Source: Halomarina rubra (GTDB lineage: Archaea > Halobacteriota > Halobacteria > Halobacteriales > Haloarculaceae). Taken from it: a stretch of 64,000 bases of DNA. Of this stretch, positions 58,156 to 64,000 are shown piece after piece. The position numbers and the translations under genes are program-made. The notes under the pieces were generated by a model that was not told where the DNA came from, made no database searches, and was given only the letters and a program-made list of their open reading frames with translations. Each line of letters opens with the position of its first letter. Positions within the stretch are counted from its first letter, which is position 1. The stretch is taken from positions 720,583 to 784,582 of the forward strand of contig NZ_JALXFV010000008.1 in assembly GCF_023699475.1 (NCBI RefSeq), read 5' to 3'.

Positions 58156-58818
58156 CTACGAGTCGACGGTCCACTGCAGGACGACACCGTCGTCCACCCG
58201 TTCGACACCGTCGAGTGACAGCTCGGGGAACGACGCGCGCTCGACGAACCCCTCCCCGTCGGCGATGGTCGGGGCCTCCCGTCCCCCGAGGACGAGACTG
58301 CCGACGTACAGCGTGAGTGCGTCGACCAGACCGTCGGCGAACAGCGAGAAGACGAGTTCGCCGCCACCCTCCACCATCAGGTCCGCGACGCCCCGGGATT
58401 CGAGTTCGGCGAGTGCACACGGGAGGTCGACGCGCTCCGTGCCCGCGACGACGACGCTCACGCTGGCCTCCCGGAGTGCCGACAGCCTGTCTATGGGTGC
58501 GGCCTCGCTCACGAGCAGCGTCGTCGGCGCGTCGCCTGCGAGGATAGCGGCGTCGGGGGGCGTCCGCGCTCGCGAGTCCGCGACGACCCGGGTGGGGACG
58601 CCCGACTTGCCGACCGACTCGCGGTGGTCGCGGTCGAACCGGACGAGCGAGGGGTCGTCTGCGAGCACCGTCCCGACACCGACGAGCACGGCGTCGTTCT
58701 CGGCACGAATCCGGTCGACCCGCGCGAAGTCCTCGTCGCCTGAGATGCGGACCTGCTCGCGGCGGCGCGTCGAGAGCTTCCCGTCCGCGCTGACGGCGGC
58801 GTTGACGTGGACGTGCAT
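58156..58818 (-). CDS. 2,5-diamino-6-ribosylamino-pyrimidinone 5'-phosphate reductase (archaeal riboflavin pathway)
   Basis: A 220-residue RibD C-terminal-type reductase, the second step of the archaeal riboflavin path (ArfC type), reducing ribose to ribityl with NAD(P)H. MHVHVNAAVSADGKLSTRRR starts it; DRIRAENDAVLVGVGTVLAD, DDPSLVRF and GVADLMVEGGGELVFSLFAD are conserved. ATG 58818 begins the first strand. About 50 to 90 bases upstream are two strong hairpins (58867-58910) that may control it. It has no linked riboflavin genes. Confidence 0.92.
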   Translation of the reverse strand: MHVHVNAAVSADGKLSTRRREQVRISGDEDFARVDRIRAENDAVLVGVGTVLADDPSLVRFDRDHRESVGKSGVPTRVVADSRARTPPDAAILAGDAPTTLLVSEAAPIDRLSALREASVSVVVAGTERVDLPCALAELESRGVADLMVEGGGELVFSLFADGLVDALTLYVGSLVLGGREAPTIADGEGFVERASFPELSLDGVERVDDGVVLQWTVDS

Positions 58819-58866
58819 GGCTCGAACTCGGGGTGCCACGACTAACGGATTTCGTGTCGGGACCGT

Positions 58867-58910
58867 TCGACCGAGCGGGCAGCGCCCGATTCGGTCGAGG
58901 ACCGGCGTCC
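58867..58910. promoter_or_regulatory. Two consecutive hairpins upstream of the riboflavin reductase gene
   Basis: Outer arms TCGACCGA (58867-58874) and TCGGTCGA (58891-58898) enclose an inner stem CGGGC/GCCCG with loop AGC. A second hairpin GGAC-CGGC-GTCC follows at 58899-58910. The region is shared with the divergent membrane-protein gene. Could be an operator (for example of an RbkR-like riboflavin regulator) or a structured leader. Confidence 0.42.
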
Positions 58911-58959
58911 GTGCTTCTGGTAGCCGAACCGCTATGTCATGGCGCGGTGAATTCGAGCT

Positions 58960-59238
58960 GTGTCTACTCCGTTACGCGACGCCCTGGAGTTCTGGTTCGA
59001 GTCCGTCTGGCGTCCACGGATACGGATTCGCTTCCTCCAGCAGCTTTGGTTCGTGCTGTGGCTCGTGGCCGTCGCGGTGATTCCGTACAATTTCGTCGTT
59101 GGCGGTCCCGAAGCCGTTTCCGCAGGACTCGTCGGAATCGCTGTCGTCAGTGGTCTCATCATCAACGGGTTCTGTGTGCTTCTGGAGCTGTTCGCCCGCT
59201 GGCGTGGTGTCGAGTCCGACCCGTACGACCTCAACTGA
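58960..59238 (+). CDS. Small two-helix membrane protein
   Basis: A 92-residue protein beginning at GTG. An amphipathic basic start (FWFESVWRPRIRIRFLQQ) precedes two hydrophobic helices (about residues 28-50, LWFVLWLVAVAVIPYNFVVG, and 53-80, VSAGLVGIAVVSGLIINGF). No family recognised. A weak TATA-like GCTATGTC (58931-58938) lies about 27 bases upstream, supporting the GTG. It is 74 bases upstream of rpa1 on the same strand, but rpa1 has its own promoter. Confidence 0.65.
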   Translation: MSTPLRDALEFWFESVWRPRIRIRFLQQLWFVLWLVAVAVIPYNFVVGGPEAVSAGLVGIAVVSGLIINGFCVLLELFARWRGVESDPYDLN

Positions 59239-59281
59239 CGTTCGTCGACGACCCGAACGAGCAGCCACTCGGCGCGAACCC

Positions 59282-59289
59282 TTTTTTAC
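59282..59289 (+). promoter_or_regulatory. TATA box of the rpa operon
   Basis: TTTTTTAC, 24-31 bases before the rpa1 ATG at 59313; leaderless operon start. Confidence 0.65.
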
Positions 59290-59312
59290 GGGGCTGCGCA
59301 AAGCCACAGACG

Positions 59313-60587
59313 ATGGACATCGACCAGACTGCCGAGGATCTCGCCTCCGACCTCGGTGTGGACAAACAGGAGGTCCGCGACGACCTGCAGAAACTCGTCG
59401 AGTACGACGTTCCACTCGACGAAGCGACCCAGAGCCTCCGCCGGAAGTACGGCGGCGGGAGCGGTGGCGGCGGCAGCGCCCCCTCGACGAAGGACATCGG
59501 CGGGGTGTCGACCGACGACGCCAGCGTCACCGTCACCGGGCGGGTGCTGACCGTCGGGAAGCGCACCATCCGGTACCAGGGTGACGACTTCACCATCTTC
59601 GAGGGTGAACTCGCCGACGACACCGGGCGCATCTCCTACACCGCCTGGAACGACTTCGGCCTCGCCGAGGGCGACACCATCCGCGCGGGCAACGCCGGCG
59701 TCCGCGAGTGGGAGGGCCGCCCCGAACTGAACCTCGGCGACTCGACGGACGTCGAGAGCCTCGACGAAGACCTGGACGTCTCCTACGACGTCGGCGGCGA
59801 CCGCTCGCTGGCCGACCTCTCGCCGGGCGACCGCGGCCGGAACGTCGAGGTCCGCGTCGTCGAGGTCGAAGAACGCACCATCGACGGTCGCGACGGCAAG
59901 ACCGACATCCTCTCCGGAGTCATCGCCGACGAGTCCGCCCGCCTCCCCTTCACCGACTGGAACCCGCGACCCGAGATTACGGAGGGCGCGTCGCTGCGCT
60001 TCGAGGACGTCTACGTCCGGGAGTTCCGCGGCGTCCCCTCCGTGAACCTCTCGGAGTTCACCACCGTCGCCACGCTCGACCGCGAGGTCGAAGAGAGCGC
60101 GACGGCCCGCCGACTCGGCGTCGGCGAGGCGGTCCGCGGCGGCGGCGCGTTCGACGTCGAACTCGTCGGCAGTCTGCTCGACGTGCGCGACGGCTCGGGG
60201 CTCATCCAGCGCTGTCCCGAGTGCAACCGCGTCATCCAGAACGGCCAGTGTCGCTCCCACGGCGAGGTCGACGGTGAGGACGACCTGCGGACGAAGGCCA
60301 TCCTCGACGACGGGACGGGCACCGTCACCGTCGTCCTCGACCGCGAACTGACCGAGCGCGTCTACGACGGCACGCTCGAGGACGCCCTCGACCACGCCCG
60401 CGACGCGATGGACAAGGAGGTCGTCGCCGACACCATCGCCGAGGACATCGTGGGCTACGAGTACCGCGTCCGCGGGTCGCTCTCGGTCGACGACTACGGG
60501 GCGAACCTCGACGCCGAGGAGTTCGACCGCGTGGAGGCGGCGGCGGCCGACCGTGCGGCCGCGCTGCTCGCGGAGGTGGACCAGTGA
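59313..60587 (+). CDS. rpa1: Single-stranded DNA-binding protein RPA1
   Basis: A 424-residue replication protein A. After a short helical domain (residues 1-45) and a Gly-rich hinge (GGGSGGGGSA) come OB folds, including VTGRVLTVGKRTIRYQGDDF, GVIADESARLPFTDWNPRPE, and a third with a zinc finger CPECNRVIQNGQCRSHGEVD. It coats single-stranded DNA in replication and repair. First gene of the three-gene operon rpa1-rpap1-rpe, which I know from Haloferax; the next gene overlaps by four bases (GTGA). Confidence 0.95.
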   Translation: MDIDQTAEDLASDLGVDKQEVRDDLQKLVEYDVPLDEATQSLRRKYGGGSGGGGSAPSTKDIGGVSTDDASVTVTGRVLTVGKRTIRYQGDDFTIFEGELADDTGRISYTAWNDFGLAEGDTIRAGNAGVREWEGRPELNLGDSTDVESLDEDLDVSYDVGGDRSLADLSPGDRGRNVEVRVVEVEERTIDGRDGKTDILSGVIADESARLPFTDWNPRPEITEGASLRFEDVYVREFRGVPSVNLSEFTTVATLDREVEESATARRLGVGEAVRGGGAFDVELVGSLLDVRDGSGLIQRCPECNRVIQNGQCRSHGEVDGEDDLRTKAILDDGTGTVTVVLDRELTERVYDGTLEDALDHARDAMDKEVVADTIAEDIVGYEYRVRGSLSVDDYGANLDAEEFDRVEAAAADRAAALLAEVDQ

Positions 60588-62245
60588 GTTCGACCCCCGG
60601 GAACCGCGAGGTTGCCCACCGTCTGTTCGCCGCCGAGTTCGAGGACGCGAGCTACAGCTACTCCGAGTCCGACGAGGAACGGGCACCCAACTACGTCGTC
60701 ACGCCGACGGGCGCGCGAGTCAACCGCCTGTTCGTGACGGGCGTGCTCACCGAGGTCGCACAGGCCGGCGAGAGCATCCTCCGCGCTCGGGTCGTCGACC
60801 CGACGGGTGCGTTCGTCGTCTACGCCGGGCAGTACCAGCCCGAGGCGATGGGCTTCCTCGACGGCGCGAACACGCCGTCGTTCGTCGCCGTGACGGGGAA
60901 GGCCCGGACGTTCCAACCCGACGACTCCGACCTCGTCTACACGAGCGTCCGCCCCGAGTCGGTGAGCGAAGTAGACGCGCCGACGCGTGACCGCTGGACG
61001 GTCATCGCCGCCGAGCGCACGCTCGAACGCATCGGCACCTTCGCGGCGGCGCTCGACACCGGCCTCACGGGCGACGCGCTGACCCAGGCGCTCGAAGCCG
61101 CCGGTGTCGACCGCAGTCTCGCCGCCGGCATCCCCATCGCCATCGAGCAGTACGGCACGACCGAAGCGTACCTCGCCGCGTTGCAGGAGGTCGCGCTGGA
61201 CGCCGTCCGCCTCGTCGCCGACGAGACCGACGAGGTCGGTGACCTCTCACACGCTCCCGACGAGGGTGGTGAGACCACCTTCACGCCGGTCCGCCCCGTC
61301 GAACTCGACGCGAGCGTCGGGGCTGCCGGGGTGGCAGACACTGCGACCGACGTGACCGAGGAGACGGGCGCACCCGACGCCGAGACACCCGAACCCGCCG
61401 CGGCGACCGACGAACCGGACGCGACGGCCGACCCCGTCGAAGAACCGGCCGACGACCCCGTCGAAGAGGGCGTCGAGGTCGGCTCGGAACCGGCTGGCGA
61501 ACCGGTCGCCGACGAGAGCGAGGCGACCGCCACGACCGAGACCGAACCGTCGACCGAGGTAGACACCGACGAGAGTGATTCCGGCGAGACGGACAGCGTC
61601 GAAGAACCCGTCGAGTCGCCGGGGAGCGCGACCGACGACGAGCCGTCGTTCGAGGAGTCGACCGCCAACGGCGTCTCCGACGAACCGGCGTTCGAACCCG
61701 AGACCGACGAGGACGAGGCCGACGAGGAGTCCGGAGCCTACGAGATGGACGAGGAGACCCGCCAGGAGGTCGAGGCGGAGTTCGGCACCGAGTTCTCGAC
61801 GGGCAACGAGGTCGACCCCGCCGGCGAGGCGGACATCGAGGCTCCGGAGTCGGAGGGAGAGACCGAACGGACCGAACAGGAACCGTCGCCGACGCCCGAC
61901 GACGAACCGTCGTTCGAACCGGACGACGCGGCCGCGAGCGACGACACCGCCGAACCGGACGAACCGTCGTTCGAACCGACCGACGACGCCGAGGTCGAGG
62001 AGGCTGAGGCCACCACCGAGACCGACGGCGAGGCGGAGGCCGACGCGGACGTCGACCTCGACACCGTCCTCATGGAGGAGATGAAGGCGCTCGACGACGG
62101 CGACGGCGCGCCCCGCGACGACCTCGTCGGGCGGGTCACCGACCGTACCGGCGCGGACGCCGACGCGGTGGACGACGCCATCCAGGGCGCACTGATGGGT
62201 GGGCAGTGCTACGAACCCGAGGACGGGCGGCTCAAACCCATCTGA
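60584..62245 (+). CDS. rpap1: RPA-associated protein with repeated acidic linker
   Basis: A 553-residue partner of RPA1 (COG3390). The N-terminal OB-type domain spans about residues 1-130 (VNRLFVTGVLTEVAQAGESI), then a helical part to about 240. A long acidic, disordered link (about 245-485) follows, then a C-terminal winged-helix-like end (DLDTVLMEEMKALDDGDGAP). The linker repeats D-E-P-S/A-F-E four times, at residues 352, 366, 440 and 459. GTG start overlaps the rpa1 stop. The acidic link may carry protein-binding short motifs; length is longer than I would expect. Confidence 0.9.
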   Translation: MSSTPGNREVAHRLFAAEFEDASYSYSESDEERAPNYVVTPTGARVNRLFVTGVLTEVAQAGESILRARVVDPTGAFVVYAGQYQPEAMGFLDGANTPSFVAVTGKARTFQPDDSDLVYTSVRPESVSEVDAPTRDRWTVIAAERTLERIGTFAAALDTGLTGDALTQALEAAGVDRSLAAGIPIAIEQYGTTEAYLAALQEVALDAVRLVADETDEVGDLSHAPDEGGETTFTPVRPVELDASVGAAGVADTATDVTEETGAPDAETPEPAAATDEPDATADPVEEPADDPVEEGVEVGSEPAGEPVADESEATATTETEPSTEVDTDESDSGETDSVEEPVESPGSATDDEPSFEESTANGVSDEPAFEPETDEDEADEESGAYEMDEETRQEVEAEFGTEFSTGNEVDPAGEADIEAPESEGETERTEQEPSPTPDDEPSFEPDDAAASDDTAEPDEPSFEPTDDAEVEEAEATTETDGEAEADADVDLDTVLMEEMKALDDGDGAPRDDLVGRVTDRTGADADAVDDAIQGALMGGQCYEPEDGRLKPI

Positions 62246-62247
62246 GC

Positions 62248-63027
62248 GTGTTCGAACCGGTCCCGGGGGAGCCGGTCGCCGTGGCCGACTGCGGCGACGA
62301 GCGTGCGCTGGTGGTCGCCGACTACCACGCCGGGCTGGAGGTCGCGTTGCGCTACGACGGCGTCGAGTTGCGTTCGCACGCCCCCGAGCGCCGCCAGAAG
62401 CTCCTCGAACTGTTCGAGTCGACGGACGTCGGCCGCGTCGTCTTCCTCGGCGACCTCGCGAACGCCATCGGGAACCCCACGACGGAGGAGCGCGAGGAGT
62501 TGACGACGCTGCTCGGGACGCTCTCCGAGCGGGTGCCGGTCACCGTCGTCAAAGGGAACCACGACGGCGACGTCAAGGACGTCGCGGCCGAGAGCGAGCG
62601 CGAGCACCCCGTGACGGTGACGCCGACCGACGGCGTCCGTCTCGGTGACGTCGGGTTCGTCCACGGCCACACCTGGCCCGCTCGCGAGGTGGTGACGGCG
62701 GACCTCGTCTGCATGGGCCACGAGCACCCGAAGATTCGCCTCGAAGACGAGGTGGGCGGGGCACGCGCCGAGCGGGTCTGGCTACGTGGGCCGCTCGCCC
62801 CCGACCCGTTCGTCGAACACCACGCCGAGAGCGACGACGCGGACGACGACATCTCCCCCGCCATCACCGGCGAACTCGTCGTCTGCCCGGCGTTCAACGA
62901 CCTGCTCGGCGGGACGTGGACGAACGCCGGGCAGGGATTCCTCGCACCATTCCTCCCGGCGGGGATGCCCGACGCGCAGGCGTACCTGCTCGACGGGACG
63001 CGACTCGGTCCGTACCAGCGCGTCTGA
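62248..63027 (+). CDS. rpe: Calcineurin-like metallophosphoesterase of the rpa operon
   Basis: A 259-residue phosphoesterase. ALVVADYHAGLEVALRYDGV holds the first metal-site Asp-x-His, RVVFLGDLANAIGNPTTEER the bridging Asp, VTVVKGNHDGDVKDVAAESE the GNHD motif, and VHGHTWPAREVVTADL and CMGHEHPKIRL the last histidines. GTG start two bases after the rpap1 stop. In Haloferax this third gene of the operon (rpe) accompanies RPA1; its nucleic-acid or nucleotide substrate is not known. Confidence 0.9.
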   Translation: MFEPVPGEPVAVADCGDERALVVADYHAGLEVALRYDGVELRSHAPERRQKLLELFESTDVGRVVFLGDLANAIGNPTTEEREELTTLLGTLSERVPVTVVKGNHDGDVKDVAAESEREHPVTVTPTDGVRLGDVGFVHGHTWPAREVVTADLVCMGHEHPKIRLEDEVGGARAERVWLRGPLAPDPFVEHHAESDDADDDISPAITGELVVCPAFNDLLGGTWTNAGQGFLAPFLPAGMPDAQAYLLDGTRLGPYQRV

Positions 63028-63088
63028 GTGCCGGAGCCGACCGCCGGAACGACTTTGTCCTGCCTGGTGCATGTCATCACGGACCATC

Positions 63089-64000
63089 ATGAACGTCTAC
63101 CGCTACGTCCAGCACACCGCGAACCGCGTTCCGGACGACGTCGCCGTCCTCCGGCCCGACAGCGAGGACGTCACCTACGGGGAGATCGACCGTCGAGCGC
63201 GGCGGGTCGCGGCGTGGGTCGATTCACAGGGGATGGCCGAGGACGCCCGCATCGCGGTCATGCTCCCCGACTGTGCGGCGTACGCGTCGGTCGTCCTCGG
63301 CATCTGGCGCGCCGGACGGGTCGCGTCGCCGCTCAACACCCGGTTCGGCACCGACGAACTGGTGTACACGCTGAGCGACCTCGACCCGTCGGCGCTCGTG
63401 ACGGCCGACGCCTTCGCCGACCAGACTGCCGCCATCCACGAGGGCGTCGACGCGCTCGACGAGGCCTCGACCGTTACGGCCGTCACGGGCGGCGAGTTCG
63501 AGGAGACGGCGCTCCCCGACCGGGAGACACGGCCCGCGCCGGCCCCCGTCAAGCGACTCGACGAGGAACCGGCCGTCGTGATGTACACCTCGGGGACGAC
63601 CGGACGACCGAAGGGCGTCGTCCAGACCCACCGTAACATCACGGCGAACGTCCAGTGTGGCATCACCACCTTCGGCTACACCGACGAGGACGTGGCCGTC
63701 GCCGCGGTGCCGATGTTCCACGTTGGCGGTCTCTACGGCGTGCTGCTCCCCATCCTCTCGGTCGGCGCGTCGTTCGCCATCCTCGAAGCGTGGGACGCCG
63801 CCGCGTGGGCGGCGCTCGTCGAGGAGACGGGCGCGACGCTCACGGGCCTCATCCCGACGATGATGGTCGACGCGGTGAACACCCCCGAGGCCGTCGAGCG
63901 GGACACGTCGTCGCTCGAACGGGTGTTCTACGGTGGCGCACCCGCGACGGTGGCGACCCTCGACGCCTTCGAGGAGGCGTTCGACTGCGCGGCACTGCTC
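63089..64000 (+). CDS. Acyl-CoA synthetase (AMP-forming), N-terminal part cut by window end
   Basis: The frame is open from ATG 63089 to the last base, 304 codons. It has the AMP-binding motif VVMYTSGTTGRPKGVVQTHR, and IAVMLPDCAAYASVVLGIWR, AVPMFHVGGLYGVLLPILSV and LERVFYGGAPATVATLDAFE, typical of long- or medium-chain fatty-acid or aryl-CoA ligases. It would activate a carboxylic acid with ATP and CoA. The C-terminal lid domain lies beyond the window. It has a TATA-like ACTTTG (63051-63056) upstream and is apparently separate from the rpa operon, which ends 61 bases earlier. Confidence 0.9.
   Translation, partial: MNVYRYVQHTANRVPDDVAVLRPDSEDVTYGEIDRRARRVAAWVDSQGMAEDARIAVMLPDCAAYASVVLGIWRAGRVASPLNTRFGTDELVYTLSDLDPSALVTADAFADQTAAIHEGVDALDEASTVTAVTGGEFEETALPDRETRPAPAPVKRLDEEPAVVMYTSGTTGRPKGVVQTHRNITANVQCGITTFGYTDEDVAVAAVPMFHVGGLYGVLLPILSVGASFAILEAWDAAAWAALVEETGATLTGLIPTMMVDAVNTPEAVERDTSSLERVFYGGAPATVATLDAFEEAFDCAALL

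Noticed and set aside
1-64000. CRISPR arrays, insertion sequences, prophage genes or replication origin
   Set aside because: No regularly spaced repeats, transposase or integrase motifs, terminal inverted repeats next to such genes, or Orc1/Cdc6 gene with origin repeats were seen.

Overview
The window is a gene-dense piece of chromosome from a haloarchaeon (class Halobacteria). The evidence is GC-rich DNA and Asp/Glu-rich proteins. TATA-like boxes lie about 27 bases before many start codons, the leaderless pattern typical of these organisms. The gene content is archaeal or haloarchaeal: proteasome subunits, TFB, RNase P proteins, SBDS-type factor, archaeal MAT and PPAT, HalOD1, HTH-10, UPF0058, UPF0212 and the rpa1-rpap1-rpe operon. 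I see no rRNA, CRISPR array, transposase, integrase or other sign of recent transfer. About 82 protein genes, one tRNA and many candidate regulatory sites are described.

Layout. 1-8.6 kb: end of an ATP-grasp ligase, flavin monooxygenase, metallo-hydrolase, HTH-CBS regulator, and an HTH-10 regulator followed by an APC permease and M20 hydrolase; then one of two UPF0212 genes. 8.7-16.3 kb: proteasome beta, tandem winged-helix protein, purM, a TraB-like/M50-protease overlapping pair, HalOD1 protein, thioesterase, cysteine-synthase family enzyme. 16-24.6 kb: thioredoxin, DUF255 protein, VOC protein, CoA-disulfide-reductase-like enzyme, purD, hexapeptide acyltransferase, and the c-di-AMP synthase/MscS pair. 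24.7-33.5 kb: small regulators, tRNA-Leu(UAG), MOSC protein, one-repeat TFB-like protein, coaD, gshA, mat, CYTH protein, FKBP with a chaperonin-like tail. 33.8-38.6 kb: RAD55-like and MinD-like ATPases, pyrB-pyrI, two tiny leaderless genes, a TIM-barrel protein, Nudix hydrolase plus zinc ribbon. 38.7-45.2 kb: the remains of the archaeal exosome superoperon (COG1325, rnp3, methyltransferase, rnp2, psmA, SBDS-type), then FUN14 and hflX. 45.2-52.7 kb: moaC-nnr, acyP, ogg, second UPF0212, UPF0058, zinc ribbon, tfb and an HTH-10 regulator. 52.7-64 kb: DUF357, PLP enzyme, trxB, nucleotidyltransferase, UDP-GlcNAc 2-epimerase-like enzyme, ribD-like reductase, rpa operon and the start of an acyl-CoA synthetase cut by the window end.

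Working together. Purine (purM, purD) and pyrimidine (pyrB-pyrI) synthesis, methyl-group supply (mat), molybdopterin (moaC) and nicotinamide-nucleotide repair (nnr) are core metabolism. Thiol chemistry is well represented: gshA makes gamma-glutamylcysteine, and trxB, a CKDC thioredoxin, DUF255, the disulfide reductase and cysK accompany it. Protein quality control (psmA, psmB, FKBP, TraB/M50) and RNA/DNA maintenance (RNase P, SBDS-type, hflX, ogg, RPA) make up much of the rest.

The most distinctive thing I found by eye is that many divergent promoter regions carry perfect inverted repeats placed next to TATA boxes. Examples are the thioredoxin, dacZ, MOSC/TFB-like, trxB and riboflavin-reductase regions. 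Other points of interest are two tiny genes whose TATA boxes overlap the stop codons before them, and a structured 319-base gap upstream of rnp3. Inverted repeats were found by reading, not by a statistical scan, so none is proven to be functional.
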